Positions 25,785 through 34,490 are shown, counted from the stretch's first letter. The stretch: 58,873 bases of DNA from Desulfoscipio geothermicus (GCA_016841905.1 JAENYF010000019.1:1-58873); one strand, 5' to 3'. Made by a program: numbers and translations. The notes: generated from the sequence alone by a model not told the origin.

Positions 25785-27005
25785 GTGGCAATGTTTGAAA
25801 AGTGCGCGAACAAAGGGCCAATGAAGTCCAGCAACCCCCAGCAATCTATTAAAAGTTCTGACGAAGATAAAATCCAGCATCTGCAAGATGAATTAGATTC
25901 CAAACAGCTGGACCTAGAGTCAAAGTGCCAGGCTCTGCGGGAAACCCTAGAAGAGCTGGAAGAATCCCGGAATCGCTATGCAGCTCTTTATGACTTTGCC
26001 CCGGTGGGTTATGTCACTATCGATCGCAAAGGCTGCATTCAGGAGATTAACTTAACGGGTGCATCCTTAATCGGCTTAGAACGGTTTCAATTGATCGGTT
26101 TACCAATGTACGTTTTTGTAGTTCAAAGCGATCTAAGGCTATTTCTGAACCACTTACGCCGTTGCAGGCGAACAAATGAAAAAGTGTTCACAGAATTAAG
26201 CCTGGCGTCAAAAAGTGGCACGCCCGTTCAGGTGCAACTCCTAAGCGTTCCGCATCATAGTGCTGGTGAACACAACATACTGTACAGAACTGTTATTACT
26301 GATATCACCGAACGCAAACAGTATGAAAGAGAACTTGCCCGCCTTGACCGGTTAAATTTAATAGGAGAAATGGCTGCCGGTATTGGACATGAGGTCAGAA
26401 ACCCGATGACTATCGTGCGAGGTTTTTTACAACTGTACAAAGATAAGGAGGAATTAACTCAATACAAGAAAAATTTTAATCTTATGATTGATGAACTTGA
26501 CAGGGCGAATTCAATAATTACTGAGTTTCTCTCTCTAGCTAAGACAAAAACATTAGTTATGAAAATCCAGAATATAAATACAATTTTGGGGGAAATGTCC
26601 GATTTAATTCAGGCGGACGCAATGGTTTCTGACAAGTATATTAATATGGAACTGGGGGATACAACTGACTTACTCCTGAGTGCAAGAGAAATTCGCCAGC
26701 TGTTGCTTAACTTAATTCGAAACGGACTGGAAGCAATGTCACCCGGAGGGAATCTAACTATAAGGACGTTCACAGACGGCAATGAAGTGGTTCTATCAGT
26801 GCAGGATCAGGGTCATGGGATCGAGTCCAATGTACTTGAAAAGATCGGTACTCCTTTCTTCACCACTAAAGATAATGGGACGGGTTTAGGGTTGGCGGTC
26901 TGTTATAGTATTGCTGCCAGGCATAAAGCCGTTATTAATATTGAAACCGGTCTTACGGGTACAACCTTTTCTGTTAGGTTTAAGGTTTCAAAAGAGCAAT
27001 CGTAA
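25785..27005 (+). CDS. PAS-domain sensor histidine kinase (soluble)
   Basis: 406 residues from GTG 25785, chosen for GGGAGG 8 nt upstream. A coiled coil (about 25-65) leads to a PAS domain (YAALYDFAPVGYVTIDRKG) and then the kinase: H box AAGIGHEVRNPMTIVRGF, N box NLIRNGLEAM, G1 VQDQGHGI, F/G2 FFTTKDNGTGLGLAV. No membrane helix, so it senses an internal signal. Its PAS is of the kind found at the end of CheB-CheR-PAS-kinase fusions; here the kinase is a separate gene 80 bp downstream and probably works with the fusion protein. No response regulator gene is next to it. Confidence 0.92.
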   Translation: MAMFEKCANKGPMKSSNPQQSIKSSDEDKIQHLQDELDSKQLDLESKCQALRETLEELEESRNRYAALYDFAPVGYVTIDRKGCIQEINLTGASLIGLERFQLIGLPMYVFVVQSDLRLFLNHLRRCRRTNEKVFTELSLASKSGTPVQVQLLSVPHHSAGEHNILYRTVITDITERKQYERELARLDRLNLIGEMAAGIGHEVRNPMTIVRGFLQLYKDKEELTQYKKNFNLMIDELDRANSIITEFLSLAKTKTLVMKIQNINTILGEMSDLIQADAMVSDKYINMELGDTTDLLLSAREIRQLLLNLIRNGLEAMSPGGNLTIRTFTDGNEVVLSVQDQGHGIESNVLEKIGTPFFTTKDNGTGLGLAVCYSIAARHKAVINIETGLTGTTFSVRFKVSKEQS

Positions 27006-27167
27006 AAATATAGTTTCTCAAGTGCAAATAGGAACCCTTTTGCGAAGCAAGAGCCAATAAAGACATGCATTACCAGCAAACCGGAGGTATGTGAATGGAG
27101 CAGTTGCGCCGCTTACTATAATGCGGATCAAAATATTTGCTAATTACCTGATACCAGGCTGATCATT

Positions 27168-27286
27168 TTACATAAGAAAAGAAAAGCAATCTTTACAGAC
27201 GATGGGCCGTCAAAGAGCCGAAACCCGGAATTCCTTGAAGAATACCGCAAGCAAGCTAACACCTGCTGCTAGGCAGGTGCTTTTTT
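27168..27286 (+). terminator. Intrinsic terminator at the end of a gene fragment
   Basis: CACCTGC (27260-27266) pairs with GCAGGTG (27273-27279), followed by T27281-27286. In front of it an open frame reads KKRKAIFTDDGPSKSRNPEF to a stop inside the hairpin, which looks like the C-terminus of a lost gene that I cannot identify. Confidence 0.6.
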
Positions 27287-27893
27287 ATATCATCAATCTT
27301 GCTAAAATGCCCAATCTCGCCCAAATAGGAGGTATAATAAAGGAAGCAATTTACACTAGCAGAGCGTGTTTAATAACAACCTGATCCGAGGGATAGCAAA
27401 ATTAAGGCACATTGTTTAGCAAACATCAAGGCTTTCCGGACGGATTATCCTGTGTGGTAATATTACTGCCATATTTACAAGATATGCAAATCACCGATGC
27501 GGTGGAAAAGGCCATGCTGGAACCATTTCGAAAGAACTGTCAGAGCAACTTTATAGATGTGCTTTAGATAAAAAGTGTCTTCTCATGACATTTATTGGTG
27601 CGGGAATGGGGGAATTTTTGAGAATAATAGAAGATATCATTTGGCGCCTAATGTTGCCAAAATAGTACCGCATTTAGATATAAATGATTACTTGTTATTT
27701 TATCTGATGTCCGATTGTGGTCGGAGAGAAGTATTTAAGTTTATGAAACAATCTGGAATTAGATGTTTATGTTAAAAACGAAATAGCAGTCAATTTCTAT
27801 AAAAAGCATGGATTTAAAATTCAAAAAGAAAAAATAAATGATGCTACTAAAGAAAAAGAATATTCCATGGTATGGAAAAAATGCGCCACTCGC
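27287..27893 (+). pseudogene. Decayed GNAT acetyltransferase region
   Basis: 27745-27885 encodes LELDVYVKNEIAVNFYKKHG then FKIQKEKIN and EYSMVWKK, the typical C-terminal half of a GNAT N-acetyltransferase (beta4-alpha4, NxxAxxFYxxxGF). Preceding frames (27451-27775) hold scraps such as GRREVFKFMKQ that join it only through frame changes. The acetyl-CoA loop is not recognisable. The first 130 bp hold no feature that I can name. Confidence 0.6.
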
Positions 27894-27984
27894 CGTGCGA
27901 ACTTAAAAAACTAACCCCCCCGCCAAGCCTTTAATGACAAGGGCTTGTAGAGTTTTAATCTTTAGGGTGGTTCGCACGGCAAGT
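27889..27984. repeat. Short element with 11-bp terminal inverted repeats (MITE-like)
   Basis: GCCGTGCGAAC (27892-27902) is the exact inverse of GTTCGCACGGC (27970-27980). With flanking ACT/AGT the similarity extends to about 14 bases. The 67 bp between them hold a C7 run and no frame. The GNAT fragment reads into the left repeat, so the element probably inserted at its 3' end. Confidence 0.5.
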
Positions 27985-28082
27985 ACGTTTATCCAAAGTC
28001 GACGCTCGAGGAGATGGATGAACTGTTCCGGCGGGAGCTAGATAAACGCTTCCCGGGGGCTAAGGTGGAGTATTTGGTGTGA
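27985..28082 (+). pseudogene. C-terminal fragment of an unidentified protein
   Basis: The frame reads VYPKSTLEEMDELFRRELDK then RFPGAKVEYLV and a stop at 28080-28082. The sequence is well-formed coding DNA but has no start; it abuts the inverted-repeat element. Confidence 0.4.
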
Positions 28083-28155
28083 AGCAGGACACTATGTGGC
28101 AAAAATTAAATCGGTATATGAAAATGATGTAGATGATAATGAAAGGATGTTTGTC

Positions 28156-28539
28156 ATGTCAGTAAAAAATGTAAAAGCCTTCTTTGAGAAGGTGGAGGAG
28201 GACGGTTCGTTGCAGGAGAAGCTTAAGGCTTTGGACAAAAAGGCAGTAAAGGCTCTCGATACTGCAATAAATGAGTTGGTTGAGATCGCCCGGGCGGAAG
28301 GGTTTGTTTTTACATCGCAGGATTTGGTCGAAGCCAGAAGCCAAAAGCCTGAGACTTCTGAGCATATTGAGCCATGGGCAATGTCTGATTGCGAGGTGTT
28401 CACCGGGGTCGGCTGTATGCCTGGGATGGGGTTATATGTTACTGTTCCAGTTCCCCCTCCTGACAATCCAAACCCACCCTCACCTCCAGGCTGTGATTCA
28501 ACATATAAGTTGGACTGTGTTGGCCATATTTTCAGATAA
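28156..28539 (+). CDS. Nif11-leader RiPP precursor peptide with paired CX7C core
   Basis: 127 residues from ATG 28156, chosen because AAAGGATG lies about 8 nt ahead and Nif11 leaders begin this way; a GTG-initiated frame from 28096 adds 20 residues. Residues 1-60 are a Nif11-type leader (MSVKNVKAFFEKVEEDGSLQ, ARAEGFVFTSQDL). The C-terminal region has exactly four cysteines in two equal CX7C pairs: C79/C87 (CEVFTGVGC) and C113/C121 (CDSTYKLDC). A proline-rich linker (VPVPPPDNPNPPSPPG) separates them. There is no Gly-Gly protease site that stands out. The radical SAM/SPASM gene 98 bp downstream probably modifies it, perhaps by Cys thioether cross-links. The product class is unassigned. Confidence 0.82.
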   Translation: MSVKNVKAFFEKVEEDGSLQEKLKALDKKAVKALDTAINELVEIARAEGFVFTSQDLVEARSQKPETSEHIEPWAMSDCEVFTGVGCMPGMGLYVTVPVPPPDNPNPPSPPGCDSTYKLDCVGHIFR

Positions 28540-28637
28540 CTATCAGCAGTTGGCACCGGCTTCGTTAGCTCCACACTTAACGTGCACCAAAGACATAGAC
28601 CGTAATAGAAGTTTCAAAACGATGATGTGAGGTTGCC

Positions 28638-30017
28638 ATGACGAGAAGGTATGTTAAGCTTAAAAAAGACTGGCTCTTACGGGGCTGGACTGGAACACCC
28701 ATGACGGTTTGCAATTGGGCCACAGGTGACATACGGCAGCTAAGTAAAAAGGGCTTTTACGCTGCCGGGGCCTGTGATGGGGAAACGGACTTCAATTCGC
28801 TAGCCTTCCTCCCCGAGCACCTGGCCATACTTGATGTGCTAATCAGTGAGGGAATAGCTGAGGAGTGCCGGAAAGGAGATTCTATCGATCCCGCCCAGCG
28901 CTACCGAAAGGCGAACAATCCCTGCCTGGCCGGAATCCACTGGTGTGTTACCGGCCTGTGCAACCTCAGGTGCCTACACTGTTACATGGAATCACCCTCC
29001 GGGCGCTATGGCGAACTCCCCCTTGCAGACATGGAACGCCTCATTGAGCAGTTTGAGCAGGCCAATGTCCTTCAGGTCTCGCTGACCGGAGGAGAGCCGT
29101 TCATCCGGGAAGATATTCTGGACATCATCGCATTGCTGGCCAGAAAAAAGATCTGGGTCGGGCAAATTTTCTCAAACGGCCTGCTGATCACCCAAGAACA
29201 TTTACAGGTTATTAAAAGCCTCGGCTTTTCGCCAGGCTTTCAGATTAGCTTCGATGGGCCGGGTTCCCATGACCACATGCGAGGAGTCAAAGGAACCGAG
29301 CCGGGTGTGCTGGAAGGTATCCGCAGTGTACTCTCTGCAGGCTTTCAGGTTACTGTGGCCACCTCCGTTGACCGGATGAATGCTGGCCGGCTGGCCGATA
29401 CTTACGAGCTAATGAAGGATTTGCATGTACAGGCCTGGCGTATAGCCCGCCCACAGGAGTCGGGAAACTGGACTAAAGCTGACACCGCTCTGACACTGCA
29501 CGAAGAGTCGGAGGCGTATAAGCCTATACTAAATCGCTGGCTTAAGGATGGCAGGCCATTTTACATCCAACTGGGAGGTTTTTATAGGGGCGGCCTGGCA
29601 CCCAAGGGAGAAATCTCTGGCCGTGACCGACTCCGGCAGCAGTTCAATTATACGCCGGAGAACTACGATTGCGGCTCTTGCCGTGAGCAGCCTAATCTGC
29701 TACCTGACGGAACCCTTGTCCCATGCCCCGGGTACGTGGACAGCATACTGCAGGAACAGATGCCTAATCTATTTTTTGTGGATCTCTCCAGCGTGTGGAC
29801 AAAGTCACTTCTACGAGAGATAGCCGATATCAAGAAAAAAGACCTTCTGGCCAGGAATCCTGAGTGTGCCGGTTGCAGTCAGTTCAAACACTGCGGCTGT
29901 GGTTGCAGAGCCCTAGCGCTGAACCGCACAGGAAATCTTATGGCCAGAGACCCGGTTGTTTGTGAGCTATGGAAAGAGGGCTACAAGAAGCAGTTTGAAG
30001 AATTGGCCAGTACTTAA
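28638..30017 (+). CDS. Radical SAM/SPASM peptide maturase
   Basis: 459 residues; start ATG 28638 with GTGAGG upstream. Residues 1-95 form a PqqD/RRE-like winged-helix region (FLPEHLAILDVLISEGI) that would bind the leader. The radical SAM core has Cys108, Cys112 and Cys115 (CNLRCLHC), the SAM-binding VSLTGGEPFIREDI and QISFDGPGSHDHMRG. The C-terminal SPASM region has many cysteines for auxiliary clusters: CGSCREQPNLLPDGTLVPCP, then CAGCSQFKHCGCGC. It belongs to the group of peptide-modifying enzymes and sits directly behind the Nif11 precursor. No protease or exporter gene follows, so export is unexplained. Confidence 0.9.
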   Translation: MTRRYVKLKKDWLLRGWTGTPMTVCNWATGDIRQLSKKGFYAAGACDGETDFNSLAFLPEHLAILDVLISEGIAEECRKGDSIDPAQRYRKANNPCLAGIHWCVTGLCNLRCLHCYMESPSGRYGELPLADMERLIEQFEQANVLQVSLTGGEPFIREDILDIIALLARKKIWVGQIFSNGLLITQEHLQVIKSLGFSPGFQISFDGPGSHDHMRGVKGTEPGVLEGIRSVLSAGFQVTVATSVDRMNAGRLADTYELMKDLHVQAWRIARPQESGNWTKADTALTLHEESEAYKPILNRWLKDGRPFYIQLGGFYRGGLAPKGEISGRDRLRQQFNYTPENYDCGSCREQPNLLPDGTLVPCPGYVDSILQEQMPNLFFVDLSSVWTKSLLREIADIKKKDLLARNPECAGCSQFKHCGCGCRALALNRTGNLMARDPVVCELWKEGYKKQFEELAST

Positions 30018-30151
30018 CGTCAGGTGTAAGATACATAACCTAATTTAATTTAATTCCCATAATTCATATACCCATTAGGCTAATAATGCGAAGGTGAATG
30101 ATTCGCAGTTGATAAATAATGCGCTACAAAACAATATTTATATTACCTTTG

Positions 30152-30178
30152 GCAGACTTTAAACATAGTCTGCTTTTT
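30152..30178 (+). terminator. Intrinsic terminator of the RiPP operon
   Basis: GCAGACT (30152-30158) pairs with AGTCTGC (30167-30173), followed by T30174-30178. It lies 135 bp after the maturase stop. Confidence 0.75.
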
Positions 30179-30193
30179 ATTCATAATAACGTG

Positions 30194-30222
30194 TTGACAA
30201 CTTATTTAAATGGTGATATATA
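30194..30222 (+). promoter_or_regulatory. Promoter of the DUF3796/XRE pair
   Basis: TTGACA (30194-30199) and TATATA (30217-30222) with 17-nt spacing. Confidence 0.8.
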
Positions 30223-30247
30223 TGTAACAAAGATACAAATATATCAC
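30213..30247 (+). promoter_or_regulatory. Inverted repeat operator over the -10 and start site
   Basis: GTGATATAT (30213-30221) and ATATATCAC (30239-30247) are perfect inverses, 17 nt apart. The left arm covers the -10 box. A dimer of the XRE protein encoded at 30642 is the obvious candidate binder. Confidence 0.6.
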
Positions 30248-30263
30248 TAAGTGAGGTTTTATT

Positions 30264-30635
30264 ATGGTAACAAAGAGTGCATCTCCAAAATTTATCAAAT
30301 ACGCGTGGTTTTTTGGCTTTTTTGGATTTCAAGGTTTCACATATTTTATAACAGGTGAACCGTTTTCGCTATTTTGGTTCAGTTTTTTTAGTTTTTTTGC
30401 CTATTACTTTATTGCGAAAATGGCTAATGAAATGCAAGATGAACGTTATTTTGAAAACAGCAAAAACGCAAAATTAAAGACCGCTCCCATCCCTTTAGTT
30501 ACTTTGTTCATTATTGGTTTTTGCTCCGGATTTCCTTTTATTACAAAAGAACTTATTATTTTAACTTGTGCTTTCGGATGGTCGGTTACGCTAATATCTT
30601 ACGCTATTCTATTTTGGTATTATGATAAACACTAA
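30264..30635 (+). CDS. DUF3796-type membrane protein
   Basis: 123 residues, Phe-rich, with four membrane helices (about 12-25, 30-50, 72-90 and 95-116) and a charged loop between the second and third. The FFGFFGFQGF start and its position before a short XRE regulator fit the DUF3796 family. GTGAGG is its Shine-Dalgarno. Confidence 0.75.
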   Translation: MVTKSASPKFIKYAWFFGFFGFQGFTYFITGEPFSLFWFSFFSFFAYYFIAKMANEMQDERYFENSKNAKLKTAPIPLVTLFIIGFCSGFPFITKELIILTCAFGWSVTLISYAILFWYYDKH

Positions 30636-30641
30636 ATAGGG

Positions 30642-30851
30642 GTGAGTTTTATCGAAAAGTTTACTTGTAATTTAAAAAAATATCGTAGACTTGCAGAGTT
30701 GACTCAAGAGGAACTTGCACAATTAGTAGGAGTACGGAGAGAAACTATCATTAGGCTGGAAACAGGCAAGTACAATCCATCACTTAAATTAGCCATTGAT
30801 ATTTCACGAGTTGTAAAGGTACCGATTGAGGATATATTTATTTTTAAGTAG
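30642..30851 (+). CDS. Short XRE-family HTH regulator
   Basis: 69 residues from GTG 30642. [20 protein letters not shown] and [20 protein letters not shown] form the Cro/C1 helix-turn-helix; the ending [10 protein letters not shown] is that of the YgzD-like 67-70 aa regulators. It is 6 bp behind the DUF3796 gene and forms a membrane protein/regulator pair. Confidence 0.92.
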   Translation: MSFIEKFTCNLKKYRRLAELTQEELAQLVGVRRETIIRLETGKYNPSLKLAIDISRVVKVPIEDIFIFK

Positions 30852-30942
30852 TGTTTATCAATATACTTGCCATATTATGCCGATAAATTATCTTCGGTAG
30901 AGCATCATTTCTGAAAATATCGCTTTTATCCTGCTTTATCTT

Positions 30943-31059
30943 AAAGGTCTTACCCACAGTTATCCTAAAGGAAATGTTGATATACTGGAGAAAGTAAAGA
31001 TTGGCGGCATGAATCAATGGATTATGGCTAACGGTTGTTGTCAGCCGATATCCAGATGA
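30943..31059 (+). pseudogene. N-terminal remnant of an alpha/beta hydrolase
   Basis: The frame reads GLTHSYPKGNVDILEKVKIG then GMNQWIMANG and stops. EKVKIGGxNQWI is the typical start of alpha/beta-fold hydrolases of the proline iminopeptidase type. The catalytic part is missing. Confidence 0.4.
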
Positions 31060-31097
31060 CGAGCTGCTGAATGTAATTGTGGGAGGAAGACATTGCC

Positions 31098-32276
31098 ATG
31101 AAAAATGAATTAGCTTTAAAGTATGGTTGTAACCCTAATCAGAAGCCATCCAGAATCTTTATGGAAGACGGAAGTGAGCTTCCTGTTACAGTATTAAATG
31201 GTAAGCCAGGATATATTAATTTCCTCGATGCCTTGAATGGCTGGCAGTTAGTATCTGAATTAAAGAATGCTACAGGACTTCCGGCAGCAACATCATTTAA
31301 ACATGTCTCACCAGCAGGTGCGGCAGTTGGACTTCCATTAACGGATGTTGAAAGAAAGATTTACTGGGTGGAGGAGGGCGAGTCAACACCACTTGCCAAT
31401 GCTTATGCAAGAGCAAGAGGCGCCGACAGAATGAGTTCATACGGAGATTTTATTTGTCTTTCCGACGTATGTGATGTTGCAACAGCAAAACTCATTAAGG
31501 TAGAAGTTTCTGATGGTGTCATCGCTCCAGGATTTGAGCCGGACGCTTTAGAAATCTTAAAGAGCAAGAAAAATGGTAATTACAACGTAATCCAGATTGA
31601 TTCTTCGTATCGTCCTGAGCCAATTGAGCGTAAGCAGCTATTTGGCATCTCCTTTGAGCAGGGAAGAAATGAATTAAAGATTGATCAGGATCTCCTTGAA
31701 AATGTAGTGACAGTGAACAAAGAAATTCCTGATTTAGCAAAGCTTGACCTGGTTATTGCATTAATTACCTTAAAATATACACAGTCAAATTCAGTATGTT
31801 ATGCAAAAGGTGGACAGGCCATCGGTATTGGTGCTGGACAGCAGTCAAGAATCCATTGTACGAGACTCGCTGGAAACAAGGCCGATAACTGGTTCCTTCG
31901 GCAGTCACCAAAGGTACTTGGCCTGCAATTCTTAAATGATATCAGACGTGCAGATAGAGATAATGCCATTGACCTGTATATTGGCGATGAATACCTGGAT
32001 GTACTTGCAGAGGGTAGATGGCAGAGTATCTTCAAAGTTAAACCTGAAGTGTTCACAAGAGAAGAAAGACGTGCCTGGTTAGATAAAATGACAGATGTAT
32101 CACTTGGTTCGGACGCCTTCTTTCCCTTTGGCGACAATATTGAACGTGCCCATAAAAGCGGTGTAAAATATATTGCCGAGCCAGGTGGATCGATTCGTGA
32201 TGATCATGTTATTGAAACATGTAACAAATATGGTATGGCCATGTGCTTTACAGGAATTCGTTTATTCCACCATTAA
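31098..32276 (+). CDS. Stand-alone AICAR formyltransferase (PurH transformylase part)
   Basis: 392 residues from ATG 31098; GGGAGGA 10 nt upstream. It matches the short clostridial form of phosphoribosylaminoimidazolecarboxamide formyltransferase, which lacks the N-terminal IMP cyclohydrolase domain of PurH (about 510 residues). Recognised blocks: LKYGCNPNQKPS, ATSFKHVSPAGAAVG (catalytic Lys-His), SSYGDFICLSD, KYTQSNSVCYAKGGQAIGIG and GDNIERAHKSGVKYIAEPGG. It converts AICAR to FAICAR with 10-formyl-tetrahydrofolate in purine synthesis. No other pur gene is near; the copy stands alone among accessory genes, so it may be a second copy or a metabolic graft. Confidence 0.93.
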   Translation: MKNELALKYGCNPNQKPSRIFMEDGSELPVTVLNGKPGYINFLDALNGWQLVSELKNATGLPAATSFKHVSPAGAAVGLPLTDVERKIYWVEEGESTPLANAYARARGADRMSSYGDFICLSDVCDVATAKLIKVEVSDGVIAPGFEPDALEILKSKKNGNYNVIQIDSSYRPEPIERKQLFGISFEQGRNELKIDQDLLENVVTVNKEIPDLAKLDLVIALITLKYTQSNSVCYAKGGQAIGIGAGQQSRIHCTRLAGNKADNWFLRQSPKVLGLQFLNDIRRADRDNAIDLYIGDEYLDVLAEGRWQSIFKVKPEVFTREERRAWLDKMTDVSLGSDAFFPFGDNIERAHKSGVKYIAEPGGSIRDDHVIETCNKYGMAMCFTGIRLFHH

Positions 32277-32290
32277 TTGAAGCAAGTAGA

Positions 32291-32322
32291 CTCACACCGC
32301 CGGAAGATGTTGGCGGTGTGAG
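32291..32322 (+). terminator. Strong hairpin after the formyltransferase gene
   Basis: CTCACACCGCC (32291-32301) is the perfect inverse of GGCGGTGTGAG (32312-32322), 15 bp after the stop. No T-tract follows. Confidence 0.6.
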
Positions 32323-32494
32323 TGGCTTACAATCTTCAGAGAGATCATACTAAATCCTGAACGTCCGGAATACGCAGAAATGAATTGAAACATGAGAAAG
32401 CACTAGCGGCGAAGGGCGAATATTTTGAGTCTGTAGCCTGCCTATAACCCCCTGTGTCAGAATAGTTGTCATAGACCTCCAACTAAAATATAAA

Positions 32495-32631
32495 ATGATC
32501 ACTAACATTGAGCGGACGCTGGACGAGATGCAAGGGGCGGCTGAAACAAGGGGAATGGAAAAAATAACGCACTATCCACGGAGACCGTAATGGAACTAAA
32601 GAAAGATGTATTTCCGGACGGCGATCATCGC
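32495..32631 (+). pseudogene. Rpn-type nuclease C-terminal remnant (deletion copy)
   Basis: A frame from 32495 (MITNIERTLDEMQGAAETRG) resembles the end of Rpn recombination-promoting nucleases. Bases 32573-32607 equal 34369-34403 and 32609-32631 equal 34491-34513, so this is a rearranged partial copy of the remnant at 34261, lacking about 88 bp. The rest of the 32323-32677 interval has no feature. Confidence 0.45.
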
Positions 32632-32677
32632 CTGCCCCAAACATTACTAAATGGGCTCCGGCGCTGCTGCTTACAAG

Positions 32678-33772
32678 CTATGATATTTCCTGAATCTCTT
32701 TTTGCTCCATACACACTTTGTTCCGCCCTGCGTGCTTAGCGGCATAAGCGGCCTTATCAGCTCGATCGATTATATTTTCATAATTCCGTACTTGTTCCCC
32801 GCCACAGTAGGCAACTCCGATACTGACGGTACTGCGATGCTCATCCATATCTATGCTTTGCACAGCGATCCGCAGACTTTCGGCGATGGACAACAGTTCT
32901 TTCTTATCGTATCCATATGCCATTCCTACGAATTCCTCACCCCCATAGCGATAGAAGTGTATCCGGAAATTCTGCGTAAATTTTGTCAGCGTTTCGCCAA
33001 AATGACCCAGAAGTCTGTCACCGGCCGTGTGACCGTATTTGTCGTTATAGTCTTTGAAGTGATCGATATCAAGCATCAGAATTCCAGAGGGCTTTTCTGC
33101 GTCCGTTGTTTCCAGAACCGCCAGGGTTTCAAACAGTTTGCGGCGGTTGAATAGACCCGTCAGCACATCAGTTTCTTTTTCAATAGTCCGCAGTCGGTAC
33201 GCTTCATAACTATCCAAACGAACCCGTACCATTGTATTGCCGAGATAACATCCAAGAATGGCAAAACCCAGACAATTAATTGTATCGTCAAACGCATATT
33301 GTGGTTTCAGGTAAAACGCCAAAATTGTATGCACCGCAAGCCAAAAAGCAACAAACAGATCCATACGGTATGGATGGTCGTTGAAACCAAGCGGCATAAG
33401 GCAGAAAGCTCCCAGCAAAATTGTCGCCCGCATACCGGGTGTATAGATTACACTGAGATAAATAGCGAATAGAAATAAGACGAAAAAGCAGATATACAAC
33501 CCTACAAGAGTATACTTTTTCATAACAGAAAGCCTACATAGAAAGAACAGCGCGAATAAGAGCGAGGCTGTCAGTAAATAGGCGAAGACGGCGTCTATCT
33601 TAGTGTCACTGAAGGGCGCTGCCAATAGCGCCAGCAGCATCAGAAACCCTCCCATTAGTGTCAGCGAGGACAACATTTTTTCGTTATACTCACTGACGGC
33701 CTTGCAGTTGACAGATGCAAGCTGCATATATTTTTTTTCTTGATTCCACAATAGGTTTAACCATTTTCCCAT
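32678..33772 (-). CDS. Membrane diguanylate cyclase (GGDEF domain)
   Basis: 364 residues. Six membrane helices fill residues 35-195. The GGDEF domain follows: DVLTGLFNRRKLFET, LMLDIDHFKDYNDKYGHTAG and the active site YRYGGEEFVG (GGEEF variant, active). The end STVSIGVAYCGGE and ADKAAYAAKHAGRNKV completes the domain. No RxxD inhibitory site is seen directly before the GGEEF. It makes cyclic di-GMP from GTP at the membrane; the sensed signal is unknown. No EAL partner is nearby. Confidence 0.93.
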   Translation of the reverse strand: MGKWLNLLWNQEKKYMQLASVNCKAVSEYNEKMLSSLTLMGGFLMLLALLAAPFSDTKIDAVFAYLLTASLLFALFFLCRLSVMKKYTLVGLYICFFVLFLFAIYLSVIYTPGMRATILLGAFCLMPLGFNDHPYRMDLFVAFWLAVHTILAFYLKPQYAFDDTINCLGFAILGCYLGNTMVRVRLDSYEAYRLRTIEKETDVLTGLFNRRKLFETLAVLETTDAEKPSGILMLDIDHFKDYNDKYGHTAGDRLLGHFGETLTKFTQNFRIHFYRYGGEEFVGMAYGYDKKELLSIAESLRIAVQSIDMDEHRSTVSIGVAYCGGEQVRNYENIIDRADKAAYAAKHAGRNKVCMEQKEIQEIS

Positions 33773-33901
33773 ATTATCTCACCTCAATCGGATTTGCACT
33801 ATATCATGCCAACCCGTCGTACAAATTTCAGTTTATCATCACATGTTGCCAATTTAAGCCTAACATCCAACCTGACCACACAACCTCGAAAAAACATCTA
33901 A

Positions 33902-34087
33902 AGCAACCACTCGCAAAATGCCTATATAGAATCGTTTCACAGCATCTTAGAGAATGAATGCTACAGCCGCCATGAGTTTGAGACATTTACTGATGCATAT
34001 GAAGCCATAAGTTGGTACCTATACTATTATAATCCTAAACGTAGACACGGTAGCATTAAATACATGGCACCGGCAGTTTTTTACTAA
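33902..34087 (+). pseudogene. IS3-family transposase (OrfB) C-terminal remnant
   Basis: 61 codons in one frame: NAYIESFHSILENECYS, FETFTDAYEAISWYLYYYN and PKRRHGSIKYMAPAVFY, then stop. This is the end of the rve integrase core with the last catalytic Glu (IESFHSILENE). The rest of the insertion sequence is gone and I see no terminal repeats. Confidence 0.8.
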
Positions 34088-34260
34088 AACCACCTTAACC
34101 AAACCTTAAAAGCGGCTTAAGTGCAAGCAGGCCATAATGCCTGATTTTAGCAAAACCTTTTGGAAGTATATGCATTAAAAAGCGCCGGATAAATTCAACA
34201 CTTCAATACAATCAGAGCTGTGTCGTAGGGCGAGTAACCCTGGTTGAAACTGCGTAGAAT

Positions 34261-34413
34261 CGTATAGAAGGTAGACTTGAAGGTAAACTGGAAGGTAAAG
34301 TAGAGGTTGTAAGGATTGCTTTGAAAAAGGGCTTCTCTGTGAAAGACGTGGCGGAAATAACCGGACTATCCACGGAGACCGTAATGGAACTAAAGAAAGA
34401 ACTGGAAAACTAA
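34261..34413 (+). pseudogene. Rpn-family nuclease C-terminal remnant
   Basis: The frame reads IEGRLEGKLEGKVEVVRIAL, then KKGFSVKDVAEITGLSTETV and MELKKELEN, then stop. EGRxEG repeats followed by a helix-turn-helix-like tail are typical of Rpn (PD-(D/E)XK) recombination-promoting nucleases. The catalytic N-terminal part is missing. Confidence 0.65.
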
Positions 34414-34428
34414 ATTAGCAGTGAAGTT

Positions 34429-34463
34429 AGCCCTTTACCCGTGTAAAGATGGGTAAGGGCCTT
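34429..34463 (+). terminator. Intrinsic terminator after the Rpn remnant
   Basis: GCCCTTTACCC pairs with GGGTAAGGGC (one bulged T), followed by CTTTT. It lies just downstream of the remnant's stop codon. Confidence 0.5.
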
Positions 34464-34490
34464 TTGATGTTTTTGAGCTGCTCCCGGCTG

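Noticed and set aside
28638-30017. Considered as a SCIFF or PqqE maturase
   Set aside because: The precursor is of Nif11 type with four Cys in CX7C pairs, not a SCIFF peptide, and no pqq genes are present.
32702-33154. 150-codon plus-strand frame
   Set aside because: Antisense of the GGDEF domain, which has all motifs on the minus strand.
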